NCBI RefSeq assembly: GCF_030010625.1
Contig: NZ_JASCXN010000017.1
Coordinates: 1-64,000, forward strand
Origin: Streptomyces sp. CC208A
GTDB lineage: Bacteria; Actinomycetota; Actinomycetes; Streptomycetales; Streptomycetaceae
Length of the DNA stretch: 64,000 nucleotides
Direction of reading: 5' to 3'
Shown: positions 34,474 to 43,687 of the stretch, piece by piece
Numbering within the stretch: position 1 is the first letter of the stretch
Layout of the letters: every line of letters starts with the position of its first letter
Program-made: the position numbers and the translations under genes
The notes under the pieces: model-generated
The model's input: the letters and a program-made list of their open reading frames with translations, nothing else
Databases searched by the model: none
What the model was told of the DNA's origin: nothing

Positions 34474-35079
34474 TTGGAGAACTTCTTCACCCCCAAGAAG
34501 ATCTGGCAAGGCGGGGGGCCCTTCCCGCACGTCCTCGTGCTCCTCGGCGAGTACCCGGAGTTCCGCGAGTACGCACGCGCCCACCGCGACCTGCTCTCCG
34601 AGTACGGCGAGAAGCTCGGCATCATCCCCGAGGACTGGCTCCACGCCACAGTTCAGGGCATCCACCACCCCCTCGGCACCGGGCAGGTGGACCAGCTCCG
34701 GGGCACCCTTCGCGGGGAGCTGGCCGGCATGGACCCGTTCAGGGTCCAGCTCGGCCCGGTCTGGCCCGGCGTCACCGCCGTGACCGTCGCGGTCTACCCG
34801 GAAGACGGGATGGCCGAGCTCAACGGCCGCGTCCGCACGGCGATGGAAAAGGTGCCAGGGGTATCGTTGAGGCCGCCTGAGCTGCGCTTTTGGGCCCACG
34901 CGTCGCTCACCTATGCACGGGCTGGCTTCCCGGACGGGAACCTCAACCGGGCCTTGCGGGCGCTGCGGCCCCCGCGGGTGGACATCACGATCGACCGTGT
35001 CCACCTCGTCAATCAGTACCAGCGTCCCGACCTCGGCTATTACACCTGGGACGTCGTCGAAGAGGTCCCGTTCAGCTGA
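34474..35079 (+). CDS. 2H phosphoesterase (2'-5' RNA ligase-like)
   Basis: 201 residues from a TTG with CCGGAG upstream. Two catalytic HxT/S motifs are in the expected places: HATV (His57, Thr59) and HASL (His142, Ser144). Such proteins hydrolyse or form 2',5'- or cyclic phosphodiester bonds in RNA or nucleotides. The C-terminus is nearly the same as that of the stump at 25172. A second, more distant member is at 38705. Several copies in one accessory region, with nucleotide kinases and 7-deazaguanine enzymes, hint at a nucleotide-centred role. Confidence 0.72.
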   Translation: MENFFTPKKIWQGGGPFPHVLVLLGEYPEFREYARAHRDLLSEYGEKLGIIPEDWLHATVQGIHHPLGTGQVDQLRGTLRGELAGMDPFRVQLGPVWPGVTAVTVAVYPEDGMAELNGRVRTAMEKVPGVSLRPPELRFWAHASLTYARAGFPDGNLNRALRALRPPRVDITIDRVHLVNQYQRPDLGYYTWDVVEEVPFS

Positions 35080-35879
35080 TCACCGGGCATCCGTGGCGTC
35101 CGTCGCCCGTGAGCCGATGCGGATCGCCGAGCGGGCGGCGACATCGGCGGCGTATGCCATCCAGTCGCCGCCGCTCGCGTGCTGCCAGGCGACGGCCACA
35201 CCGACGTGAATGCCGAGCATCTTGGCCAGCTGCCCCGCAGGCAACTGCTGGGCAAGCGCGAACAACGCGGTGCTGCGTCCCAGGCGGGCCTTGACTCCGT
35301 GGGCGCGGAGACGTCGGAGCATCTGCGACTCGTGGATGGGGCGTCCTGCCGCCCGCCCCGGGAAAGGCCAGTCTTCCTCGTGCCGGATCAGGGTGTTGCT
35401 GGCTCGGGAGGCCACGAGTTCCAGCATGAGGGCGTCCAGCGGCGCCGGCAGGCGGATGGGTCGGTCGCCGAGGTGGACGAGGACGTGGTCGTCGTCGCGT
35501 GTGACGCGGTCTGTGGTCAGGCGGATGATGGTGCTGGCCGTCTGGGCGTACAGCAGGACGAGGAGGCCCGCGACGCGGTCAGCGGCAGGGATACTCGTAT
35601 CGTTCAGGAGCCGCCGGGCGACCTCCCAGCGTTCGTCCTCGTCGTGGGGCCGGCTGGTCCGGTCCAGCGGGTCGCGGGAGCCGTGATTCCGGCAGTGGCG
35701 TACCGCCGCTGTACGGACCACCGGACGAACGCGGAACATCGCTTCGCGTGCACGGGCTTGGTGTTCAGGTACTTCTCCACCTCCGCCTGAGTGCATCCGC
35801 TCAGGGTCATGCCCCGGTCTTCCAGCCAGAGCAGGAAGGCGTCGGCCGCCACGAGATGAGACCGAACGTTCAGGATCTA
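35080..35879 (-). pseudogene. Tyrosine-recombinase-like gene, N-truncated and frameshifted
   Basis: The N-terminal part (HLVAADAFLLWLEDRGMTLSGCTQAEVEKYL, FVRWSVQRRYATAGITAP) and the C-terminal part (DERWEVARRLLNDTSIPAADRVAGLLVLLYAQT, LARLTTDRVTRDDD-like, LGRSTALFALAQQLPAGQLAKMLGIH) lie in different minus frames and join near 35660-35690. They match, from memory, a family of streptomycete integrase-like proteins. An upstream stop near 35877 cuts the N-terminus. The catalytic Arg/Tyr residues of active recombinases are not evident even in the intact part. Confidence 0.5.
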
Positions 35880-36069
35880 CTGATGGCTGGCGGGCTTGTC
35901 CTTCAGCCGCCCGCGCAGTCGACGTAGCAGGTGCCAGGTGATGAAGCCGCGCAGGGCCATGAGCGGGCACGGCCATCCCGTGTGCTGCTACCGCCCGGCC
36001 ACCTTCGCTCATTCATCCGCGCGGGTGAACAGGTAGCGACCGGGACCGCGTCTCGGCCACGATGCCCGC

Positions 36070-36396
36070 ATGCAGGACGACGAACCGTTGGAGGAGTGGG
36101 CGCGCCGGCGTGCCGAGCGGCAGGCCGCCTCGAAGGGCAGGCTTCGCGCCGTGCCGCTCGGCGGTGGCCCATACCGCGGCGCCCACGTAGACCACGATGC
36201 GCCAAGAGCGATCGAGGAGTGGACCGGCACGGAGTGGGCGGCGGTCGGCCTCGTCGAGAACCTGGCCGCCGCGAAAGCCCTGCTGTACCCGCCGCCACCC
36301 GCGCAGGAGAAGCCCGCCGAGTGGGACCGGCCCGCCATGGGCAAGGGACGCGGCCGGCACCGGAAGCCGTCCCCGGCCGAGGAACGGGACCAGTAG
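36070..36396 (+). CDS. DUF6087-like small protein
   Basis: 108 residues from ATG. The order DEPLEEWARRRAERQAASKGRLRAVPL, RGAHVDHDAPRAIEEW, TGTEWAAVGLVENLAAAKALL matches the streptomycete DUF6087 family as I recall it. The C-terminal tail is basic (KGRGRHRKPS). No function is known for the family. Confidence 0.62.
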   Translation: MQDDEPLEEWARRRAERQAASKGRLRAVPLGGGPYRGAHVDHDAPRAIEEWTGTEWAAVGLVENLAAAKALLYPPPPAQEKPAEWDRPAMGKGRGRHRKPSPAEERDQ

Positions 36397-36652
36397 GTCC
36401 GGGCTGGCGGAGAGGCCGCTGGCGCCGTTCCCGCGTATGGACTCGTGGCCCGGGGATTCTCATCAGGCGTTGTTCCAGGGCCCGTCGGCCAGCCCGGACC
36501 CAACCCCGTCACAAGCGGAACACGGCGGCCTCGTCGAAGCGCTCGTTCGTGAGCAGGCAGTGGCGCAGGCCACTCAGCAGCCGGTTCGCGACATGGCGCA
36601 GCGCGGCGGTGTACCCGTCGCCGCGGATCGTCGTTAGCAGTACCCTCCGGCC

Positions 36653-37537
36653 ATGGCAAAAGGTGACTGCGTGTTCTGCGGGTCTCCCGTCAGCTCGCAA
36701 GGCGAACACGTCCTTCCGCGATGGCTCTTCAAGCGTTGGGGAGGCCAGGGACCTTTCACCTACTACGTCGGCGGCAAGGCGATCCCCAAGCGCAACGGCG
36801 ACACACAGCGCGATGGGCTGGCACGCGTCATGCTGCCGGTGTGCGGCATCAACAGTCCGGCAAACTGCAACGGATGGCTGGACCGCACCTTCGAGCATGC
36901 GGGCAAGCCGCAGGTCAGGGCCGTTCTCGACGACCTCCGACGAATCGAGGGTGCCGAGGTGTTGGCCTTCGCCCGCTGGGTGGTGAAGACCTTGCTCCTG
37001 CATGCCCACCCCCTCGCCGTGAACTCCGAGATCGGGCACCTGGACATCGCCACGAGCGGCAGTGTGCTGGAGCTGCCCGGCGCGGCACTGCCCACGATGC
37101 GCAGCACTGACCGGTTCCCCGATGACCTCTCGCTCTGGATGTCCGTGATCGACCCCGACGGCGCCGCCGTCGCCCTTCCGGAATTCGACCGACAGCTCTT
37201 GCCCGACGTCCACCGGCCCGACGGTGGCGGAGGGAGGAGCGGAGCCACGACCCTGGGGTTTTCACTGCCGAACGGCAGGATGGTGTCGTTCCAGCTGGTC
37301 TTCCACCCGCTGATCGACATCGTGAACCCGTTCGAGTCGCTCGGCTGGGCGACCCGACTCTGGCCGAACCCGCCGTCCGATCTCGACATCGCGGATCATC
37401 CCGTTCTGGACGCCGCCGGCGGGCGCGCACTGACCAAGTGGCTCGCCACTGGAGGGATCGGCATCGGACTCCAGCCTGGCGAACGATGGCCCAACAGACC
37501 CACTGGACAGGCATTCCGAGCGGTATCAGAGCGGTGA
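36653..37537 (+). CDS. HNH-like (His-Me finger) protein
   Basis: 294 residues from ATG. CVFCGSPVSSQGEHVLPRWLF (Cys6, Cys9, Glu18, His19) followed by LPVCGINSPANCNGWLD (Cys64, Cys72, Asn73) gives the Cys-pair/His/Asn arrangement of HNH nucleases, spread over about 70 residues. The remaining 200 residues are unfamiliar and end in a conserved-looking WATRLWPNPPSDLD segment. It may be a nuclease effector or a zinc-bound relic. It stands alone on the plus strand, so no partner can be inferred. Confidence 0.55.
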   Translation: MAKGDCVFCGSPVSSQGEHVLPRWLFKRWGGQGPFTYYVGGKAIPKRNGDTQRDGLARVMLPVCGINSPANCNGWLDRTFEHAGKPQVRAVLDDLRRIEGAEVLAFARWVVKTLLLHAHPLAVNSEIGHLDIATSGSVLELPGAALPTMRSTDRFPDDLSLWMSVIDPDGAAVALPEFDRQLLPDVHRPDGGGGRSGATTLGFSLPNGRMVSFQLVFHPLIDIVNPFESLGWATRLWPNPPSDLDIADHPVLDAAGGRALTKWLATGGIGIGLQPGERWPNRPTGQAFRAVSER

Positions 37538-37589
37538 TCACCTTCGTCCTTCTCAGCGAGCCCCATCGCTGTCCGAACCTTGCTGGAGC

Positions 37590-38534
37590 ATGCCTATGTC
37601 CCCCTCCTCGCAGTCGCGCACCCATTGGGCCGACGCAGTGCGCCGCGCCACCGATGTGACCTCCGCATACGGGTTGGGCGAGATGGACGAGTCCTGCTGG
37701 GACGACGTGGCGATCCGCAACATCATCGCCGTCGTGCTGTACGCCCTCTCCTTGGGCGAGGGCCAGCCCGTCGACAAGGTGTCTTGGCCCGCGGTGCTGG
37801 ACCAGCTCCACGACGACACACGCGTCAGCAGGCTGGTCAACTCCGTGCTGCCGCAGGCCGGTCACGATCTGTCTCGCACCGCCGCACTCGGAGATCCAGT
37901 GGCCGAGTGCTGGCGGTGGCTGACCCGGACCTGGGACCCGAAAGCCCCCACCCTCGCCTCCATGTGGCAGCAGCCCTTCTCCTCCGTCCGGGTGCCGCCG
38001 GTCGCCGAGCCCCGCTGGGGCGGCCTGACCCGGGGCATCGCCAGGGGCCTGCCCGACCCGGCACTGGAGGTGTGCACACCATGGGCAGAGAGCCTCGTCC
38101 AGCAAGCCGCTCTAGCCGCCGATCCGACGCTCCCCGTCCCGGAACTCGACCACAACGCCAGCCCCGATCCCGGTCCCCTTCCCGATGACACCAACCGGGA
38201 CGCGTTCGAGCGGCCGGCGACCTGCGCCGACGACCTCGCCACCCTCCTGGACCGGGCCGAGAACCCGTCAGTCGTCCCGGAATCCCTGCGCGCAGTGATC
38301 GCCGCCGCACACGAGCACCACCACCTGGAGCTGGACTGGCAGGCCACCCCGGAACCCTCCCGGTACACCTGGCGGACGCTCCAGCACTGGTACCAGCCGG
38401 ATGGAGGCGGCGATCCCGTGAGCGTCTACGAGGTCGTCGTCACCCGGCATCTGCACGACCCGGCGCCCGTTCACCATCTCGCCCTGAGCGAGAATGACTT
38501 GCCTGAGCTGATCGCACGCTGCACCACTTCCTGA
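37590..38534 (+). CDS. Hypothetical protein
   Basis: 314 residues. Trp-rich and helical (WADAVRRATDVTSAYGLGEMDESCWDDVAI, ECWRWLTRTWDPKAPTLASMW), with a C-terminal ELDWQATPEPSRYTWRTLQHWYQPDGGGDPVSVYEVVV segment. No family recognised. It follows the HNH-like gene by 52 bases and could be co-transcribed with it. Confidence 0.5.
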   Translation: MPMSPSSQSRTHWADAVRRATDVTSAYGLGEMDESCWDDVAIRNIIAVVLYALSLGEGQPVDKVSWPAVLDQLHDDTRVSRLVNSVLPQAGHDLSRTAALGDPVAECWRWLTRTWDPKAPTLASMWQQPFSSVRVPPVAEPRWGGLTRGIARGLPDPALEVCTPWAESLVQQAALAADPTLPVPELDHNASPDPGPLPDDTNRDAFERPATCADDLATLLDRAENPSVVPESLRAVIAAAHEHHHLELDWQATPEPSRYTWRTLQHWYQPDGGGDPVSVYEVVVTRHLHDPAPVHHLALSENDLPELIARCTTS

Positions 38535-38704
38535 CTCCGCAAAGAAGCCTGCACCGTACGGCCGCACAGTGGTTTCCGGCCAAAGACGCCGACCATACGA
38601 ACACCTTCCCCAGTCCGGCTGCGGCCGGCGACTACGGGCGTTCAGGATGAACCGTCAGCACCGTTCCGTGCCCGGCCCGCGGCACGCCACGCACAGGAGT
38701 CTTC

Positions 38705-39376
38705 ATGGTCGAGAGGTTCGAGCCGCGCTTCCAAGGGTCTCCGTGGACGCCGGGCATGGGGGTGCTGCATGTGTACGTGTTGCCACGTGCGGGGGTTGAC
38801 GACGAGCTGCTCGGGATGGTCCGGTCGATTGGGCCGCTGATGGCCGGCTATCCGATCGACCCGCAGTACACGGGCAGCGAGAGCGACGCGGGCTTGCTGC
38901 ACGTGACGGTGGAGATGCTGGCCGACGCCCCCTCGTCCGCGTACGACCAGGCGGCGCGTGACCAGCTGGCCGACGCCCTGCGGACCGTGCTCGCCGACGT
39001 CGCACCGTTCACCACGGAAGTGGGGCCGCCGATCGCCAACGTCGCGGGCGTCGTCCTCGACATATCGCCGCGCGAGGAGATCGTCGCCCTGACCGAACAG
39101 GTCCGCAGGGTGATCCGGGACGTCCGAGGCGAAGCCGCCCTTCAGCACTCCGGCGGCGCACCACACATGTCCAGCGGCTACGCCTGGGCCAGCGCGTCCT
39201 CCGACGCCCTCAACAGTGTGCTGCGCAATGAACTCGAACCGCGACGGGCTCCGCTGTACGTCGACCGGGTGTACCTGCTGGACGTGATCTGGGCGCTCGA
39301 CAAGGACACAGGAGGATGGCGCATGTCCTGCGAGCCGGTCGCCGAGATCCCCCTGGGCGGAACCCCTCACCAGTAG
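38705..39376 (+). CDS. 2H phosphoesterase-like protein
   Basis: 223 residues from ATG. Two motifs with the right spacing for the 2H superfamily: LLHVTVEM (His66, Thr68) and PHMSSGYA (His154, Ser156), then YVDRVYLLDVIW as the closing strand. The superfamily hydrolyses or joins 2'-5' and cyclic phosphodiesters. It is distant from the 34474 enzyme but shares the plan, so two active-looking family members lie within 5 kb. Confidence 0.62.
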   Translation: MVERFEPRFQGSPWTPGMGVLHVYVLPRAGVDDELLGMVRSIGPLMAGYPIDPQYTGSESDAGLLHVTVEMLADAPSSAYDQAARDQLADALRTVLADVAPFTTEVGPPIANVAGVVLDISPREEIVALTEQVRRVIRDVRGEAALQHSGGAPHMSSGYAWASASSDALNSVLRNELEPRRAPLYVDRVYLLDVIWALDKDTGGWRMSCEPVAEIPLGGTPHQ

Positions 39377-39434
39377 CCCGGTTCAACGTGATGCGGAACG
39401 GACGGCCAGGCAGACGGGGCAGGAGGACTGACGC

Positions 39435-39980
39435 GTGGGCTGGACAATGATGGGCAGCGAGGTCCTGCACGAGGGGCCCTTCATGACGCTGCAGCGCGAT
39501 GACATCGTGCGGCCGGACGGGACCAGGGGCGTCTACGAGCATCTCGTGGCGCGGGACGGCGTGCGGATCGTCGCCGTCGACGGGTCCAGCCGGCGTGTTC
39601 TTCTCGTCGAGGACGACTTCTATCTCCGGCCGGAGCGGGTGCTGCATCTGCCCGGAGGCGGCACCGACGGACAAGAGCCCCGGGAGGCGGCCCGCCGGGA
39701 GCTGGAGGAGGAAACCGGCTACGTCGCCGAGGCGCTGGACCGTCTCGGGGTGATCGACCCCCTGCCTTCGACCACAGCCGCCCGCACCCACCTCTACCTC
39801 GCCACCGGCCTGCGGCCGGGCACGGTCTGCCGGGATGACACCGAGATCGGCATGACCGTGACCTGGTGGGACCTTGCCGACGCGATCGAAGCCGTGCGCG
39901 CCGGCCGGATCACCGAGGCCGGCTCCGTCGCCGGGCTCCTCCTTGCGGCCCAAGGCCCGCTCGCCGGTCTTCTGGGCTGA
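39435..39980 (+). CDS. Nudix hydrolase
   Basis: 181 residues from GTG. The Nudix signature is LPGGGTDGQEPREAARRELEE at about residues 72-92, one residue shorter between the glycines and REL than the canonical spacing. The N-terminal strand region (LHEGPFMTLQRDDIVRPDGTRGVYEHLV) is that of ADP-ribose/ADP-sugar pyrophosphatases. It is expected to cleave an NDP-sugar or similar metabolite, in line with the other nucleotide-acting genes nearby. Confidence 0.75.
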   Translation: MGWTMMGSEVLHEGPFMTLQRDDIVRPDGTRGVYEHLVARDGVRIVAVDGSSRRVLLVEDDFYLRPERVLHLPGGGTDGQEPREAARRELEEETGYVAEALDRLGVIDPLPSTTAARTHLYLATGLRPGTVCRDDTEIGMTVTWWDLADAIEAVRAGRITEAGSVAGLLLAAQGPLAGLLG

Positions 39981-40010
39981 GGCCGGCGCCGGGCCCGGTC
40001 GTCGGAGCTA

Positions 40011-40220
40011 TCACCCGCTGCGCCGGGCCGGCGTGCTCCCGTGGTCCCGGGCCAGGTACCGAAGCCCCACCGCGGCTGCCGCCGTGGTCACCAGCACCCC
40101 GATGCCGGTGACGACAACCGCCGTGCCCGGGGCGGAGGTGGTGAGCCGTCCGAGGACCAGGCAGAGCAGGACGGCGGGAAGGACGACCCCCGCGCACTTC
40201 ACCGCGAACCACCTGCTCAC
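40011..40220 (-). CDS. Small two-helix membrane protein
   Basis: 69 residues from a GTG that overlaps the stop of the upstream gene (GTGA). Two hydrophobic segments (CAGVVLPAVLLCLVLG and AVVVTGIGVLVTTAAAAVGL) separated by a short polar turn predict a membrane hairpin. It is co-transcribed with the 40217 gene; function unknown. Confidence 0.55.
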   Translation of the reverse strand: MSRWFAVKCAGVVLPAVLLCLVLGRLTTSAPGTAVVVTGIGVLVTTAAAAVGLRYLARDHGSTPARRSG

Positions 40221-40828
40221 AGGCGCCCGGACCAGACCGGATGGGTGTGTACGGGCGAGGCGTTGCGCGTCGTGAATCGCGGCCCGCCGCGAGCGGCCAG
40301 CTCCTGTCCGAGCGGAAGGAGTGCCTCGACGGCGGCGTTCACCGCGGTCCGGGCCTCGGAGTACCGGGGCCACGCCCGGACGTCGTCGTCCAGCACCCAC
40401 GTACGGCACATATCGCTACGCGGGTCCGTGGCATCGGGGGAAAGGCCCGCCGTACGGTTGCGGTACGCCACCCAGTCCGGACGCAGGTCCGCCACCTCAG
40501 CGGCGGCCGTGAGCGCGTACCGCGCGCGCTCGGACAGGTCTCCGGTGGGCGGCAGGCTTTCCACCAGAGTCGTGAGCGTACGGACCACCGCGTCGCTGTC
40601 CGCCACGATCTCGCCGACCAGGGAGGCCGAGTCCGTCCACCGGATCCCGACCGCCGCCATCGGAGTGCGGCAGCTCAGGGCGACCAACGCCCTCCACGCG
40701 ACCTCCCGCTCGACCGCTGCTCTCTTCCGGCTCCCCCAGCGCAACAGCAAGGCGCCTCCTCCGACTCCCCGCCCCACGAGGCGACACGGTTCCCGACGTT
40801 CCAGGAAGGACCCTAGCCACCGCCACAC
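40217..40828 (-). CDS. Hypothetical protein, operon partner of the small membrane gene
   Basis: 203 residues from GTG 40828, with GGGGAAG about 13 bases before it; the start is uncertain. The sequence is helical (VAWRALVALSCRTPMAAVGIRW, VVRTLTTLVESLPPTGDLSERARYALTAAAEVADL, EARTAVNAAVEALLPLGQEL). No known family. Translationally coupled to the two-helix membrane protein gene. Confidence 0.5.
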   Translation of the reverse strand: MWRWLGSFLERREPCRLVGRGVGGGALLLRWGSRKRAAVEREVAWRALVALSCRTPMAAVGIRWTDSASLVGEIVADSDAVVRTLTTLVESLPPTGDLSERARYALTAAAEVADLRPDWVAYRNRTAGLSPDATDPRSDMCRTWVLDDDVRAWPRYSEARTAVNAAVEALLPLGQELAARGGPRFTTRNASPVHTHPVWSGRL

Positions 40829-40922
40829 GGATGATCCCGGGCTTCCCCGGATTCTCTCCGGACAGCGTCCCGAACATGCTGGTAGTCGCCCGGAACGGTC
40901 GTGGGGCGGCCGTGCTCGAATG

Positions 40923-42611
40923 TCACCTCGGCTTCGGTGTAGGCACCAGCCAGAGCCGCATCTCGGACAGCAGCCCCGGCTCGGGCGGCCACGAGGCCGG
41001 ATCCGTACGCCCGGTGAACCCGGCCGCATCCACGGGAGTCACGTCCGGGGTGCACGCGGCCATGAGCGGTGCCATGTAGTAGCCCAACGTGGCCGCCATC
41101 GCGACGCAGTCGGCATCGTCCCAGGAGGGAACGTCCTGCCGACCGTTCTGGGCAGCCGCCCAGTCGTAGTACTCCTGAGTGGCCCGGACGGCAGCGGTCA
41201 TGGTGGTGTCGGTGAGGAACAGGGTGAGGCGGGTCAGATCGCGGAAGCCCCCGCCATGCCTACCGTCGTTCGTCAGGAGGGCGAGTTCGCCTTCGGGGCT
41301 GCCCTTGCGGTAGTCGACATGGGCGATCACATGATGATCGGGCCGATCGCCGTCGCGGAGGATCAGTCCCACCCCGGGCGCGGGCATCCGCGTCTCCAGG
41401 CCCACCGGAGCGGGATCGGTGGGTAGGCCCGGCGGCAGATCGATCGCGCCAAGCAGGGCGTGTCGGCCATGGCTGAGGTACGCGCCGACAGCCGCGACCC
41501 GCGAGCCGTCCCACTCAGCCTGCCGGGTCGGCGCGTCGTACCACTGCATGAGCCGGGCGGACACGAGGATGCTGGGCATCCAGCACCAGGACGGCCACTC
41601 GCCGTGCCGGCGCGCCCGGTCCTCCTCCAGCCGGGCGATGATCCCCGGGTATGCCTGCTCGATCCCCGTCTCAAGGCGGTGCCAGTAGTCCGAAGCCGCC
41701 CTGTACTTGGCGGCCACGTGACGCAGATCCAGATCCAGGTCGCCGTCCAGGGCCCGGTCGAACACCCCATGCGAGGCCGACGCCGGGGTAGGAGCGGCTG
41801 AGGGAACACCGCCTGCTTCGCCGGGGCCGTACTTCTCGCTCAGCGTGGCGGACAGGGCGGTGGATTGCGCGACGATCGCCTTCGCCACCGGCGTCGCGGC
41901 AGCAGCCTCCACGACCCGTACGCCACGCCTCTTCGCCTTCTGCGCAGCGAGCGCCCGGCCCAGCAGCGGCTGGGGGCGCTGCTCTGTGGTCTCCACGGCC
42001 GTGCTGGACAGGGCGTACCAGGACGCGACGACCGTGCGCAGCGGGACCTGCGAGTACAGGTACGCGGAGGGTACGTCGGTGTGCACTAGGCGTGCGTCGA
42101 CGAGCGGCGCGAACGGAAGGTGCAGGTCGAAGTCGGGGATGCACGGCATGGTCTCGCCGCTCTGTCCCTCCGGAGGCGCTCCCCACCAGGTGAGGTGTAC
42201 GCCGGGGCCGAACCCTTCCAGGGGCGGGCCCCAGGTGATGAACGACATGGTCCAGCCCTGCTGGAGATCGCACAGCGGCGTCTCCGCCACGAGCATGCCG
42301 GACGGCGAGGGCAGCAGATCCTCGGTGAGAGGCAGGCGAACCTGTCGGTCCTGAGCGACCGCCTTGACCGCATCCACGATCGGGGCGCTCATGGCGAACG
42401 TGTCACCAGTGGCCACTCGACGGTCCATAGCGCTCAGAATTCTGCGGACCTGCTCAGGCTGGTCCAGTGCACTCCACCTCGCCGGCATCGTGAACGACTG
42501 CCCGTCATCAAGGAACCGGCCCATCAGGTCGTGCCCGTACGCGCCCCGGGCGAAGCGCAGTGTCTCGGACCTCAAGGCGGCAGCTCGGTCAGCCAGCAGG
42601 TGCACCGTCAT
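40923..42611 (-). CDS. Large hypothetical protein
   Basis: 562 residues from ATG, one of the longest unexplained genes here. Features include LPSPSGMLVAETPLCDLQQGWTMSFITWGPP near the N-terminus, a helical middle (AKRRGVRVVEAAAATPVAKAIV), and YYDWAAAQNGRQDV near the end. It resembles plasmid-borne proteins in composition, but I recognise no domain or catalytic motif. Single-gene unit on the minus strand. Confidence 0.5.
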   Translation of the reverse strand: MTVHLLADRAAALRSETLRFARGAYGHDLMGRFLDDGQSFTMPARWSALDQPEQVRRILSAMDRRVATGDTFAMSAPIVDAVKAVAQDRQVRLPLTEDLLPSPSGMLVAETPLCDLQQGWTMSFITWGPPLEGFGPGVHLTWWGAPPEGQSGETMPCIPDFDLHLPFAPLVDARLVHTDVPSAYLYSQVPLRTVVASWYALSSTAVETTEQRPQPLLGRALAAQKAKRRGVRVVEAAAATPVAKAIVAQSTALSATLSEKYGPGEAGGVPSAAPTPASASHGVFDRALDGDLDLDLRHVAAKYRAASDYWHRLETGIEQAYPGIIARLEEDRARRHGEWPSWCWMPSILVSARLMQWYDAPTRQAEWDGSRVAAVGAYLSHGRHALLGAIDLPPGLPTDPAPVGLETRMPAPGVGLILRDGDRPDHHVIAHVDYRKGSPEGELALLTNDGRHGGGFRDLTRLTLFLTDTTMTAAVRATQEYYDWAAAQNGRQDVPSWDDADCVAMAATLGYYMAPLMAACTPDVTPVDAAGFTGRTDPASWPPEPGLLSEMRLWLVPTPKPR

Positions 42612-42750
42612 GATCGAACCCTATCCCTCCCCTCGGACGCTCATAAGAGGATCCCGCAGATCGCGACACATCCAGCGTCGGCTCGCGCCTCTCACCGGCA
42701 TGCGGCCGTGGCCGAGCGGGGCGTCGATCCGGTCTACCCGTCCCGCAGAG

Positions 42751-42837
42751 CGGCCCGAGCGGCTGGATGAGATCCCCCGGGATGGGACCGTCACCGCCCA
42801 GGTCATCCTCGCCGAGATCGGCACCGACATGAGCGTG
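42751..42837 (+). pseudogene. IS110-type transposase remnant
   Basis: The translated stretch EIPRDGTVTAQVILAEIGTDMS matches the conserved C-terminal region of IS110-family transposases (their usual text is VTAQVILAEIGTDMSxF). The match ends abruptly after Ser and nothing else of the element is visible. It marks an old insertion or deletion between 42611 and 43078, where no other gene is seen. Confidence 0.5.
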
Positions 42838-43077
42838 ATCCAAGTACCGGTCGGCGGCTTCCTCCAATTCCGCGTTGCGGGCGAAGTCGTTGCGCTCGCC
42901 TCTCGAACCGGCATCCGCCGCGCCGAACAGTCCTCCGTCCGGAAACCGGAACACTGGGCGTACCTGGTGCCTGCCTCAGCGGTCGAACTCATCGGCTCGT
43001 CACGTACCGTCGGACCGCAGGCAGCATTCCGCACCGGGACGTACTGCGCCGCACGATCTGGATCAAGGAGATGGCCA

Positions 43078-43488
43078 TTGAAGACCACCACCCAGCCGCT
43101 CGCCGACGGTGACGCCTTCTGGCAGGAGCGCCGGGTGTTCCTTCTGACCACTCAGCGCCCCGACGGCACCCCGCACCTCGCGCCGGTGGGCGTCACGTAC
43201 GACCCCGAGACCCGGATCGCCCGCGTCATCTGCGACGGCGGCAGCAAGAAGGTGCGCAACATCCGCGCGGCCGGCCCTGGGGCTCCCGTAGCCGTGGGCC
43301 AGGTCGACGGGCGGCGCTGGTGCACCCTGGAGGGCACGGCCATCGTGAAGGACGACCCGGCATCCGTCGCCGAGGCCGAGCGCCGGTACACCGAGCGCTA
43401 CAAACCTCCGCGGGTCAACCCCAACCGGGTCGTCATCGAGATCACCGTCACCCGCGCCATGGGTACCGCCAAGCCGTCTGGTTGGTAA
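43078..43488 (+). CDS. PPOX-family F420/FMN-dependent oxidoreductase-like protein
   Basis: 136 residues from TTG 43078 with AAGGAG seven bases upstream. LLTTQRPDGTPHLAPVGVTYDPE, ICDGGSKKVRNIRA, VGQVDGRRWCTLEGTAIV and YTERYKPPRVNPNRVVIEI are the blocks of pyridoxamine-5'-phosphate-oxidase-like split-barrel proteins that use F420 or flavin. The substrate is not predictable. It is followed by a very strong terminator. Confidence 0.7.
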   Translation: MKTTTQPLADGDAFWQERRVFLLTTQRPDGTPHLAPVGVTYDPETRIARVICDGGSKKVRNIRAAGPGAPVAVGQVDGRRWCTLEGTAIVKDDPASVAEAERRYTERYKPPRVNPNRVVIEITVTRAMGTAKPSGW

Positions 43489-43534
43489 ACCTTCCCAGCC
43501 CTCCGTCCGGCGTGCGCGGCGAAAGGTAGCCGAG

Positions 43535-43564
43535 AATCCCCGGTTAGGCTAACCGGGGATTTTA
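43535..43564. terminator. Strong bidirectional intrinsic terminator
   Basis: AATCCCCGGTTA (43535-43546) and TAACCGGGGATT (43550-43561) form a perfect 12-bp stem with a 3-base loop, followed by T-rich DNA. Flanking A and T tracts make it work in both directions. It separates the convergent genes at 43078 and 43688. Its GGTTAGG core resembles that of the terminator at 2929. Confidence 0.85.
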
Positions 43565-43687
43565 TGGATGATGGTTTCTCCACCGCCACTTCCTGCCCGC
43601 CCGTCGAAAGGCACCCTCACGACAGAAACTCCGCACGATGCGCACACGGCCGTAAGGGTCGTTGCACTTTTGCCCGGCCGTTGGCCT

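Noticed and set aside
42697-42775. tRNA-like text GCGGCCGTGGCCGAGCGG
   Set aside because: No matching T-loop, acceptor stem or CCA-side arm follows; it overlaps an IS110 remnant frame.
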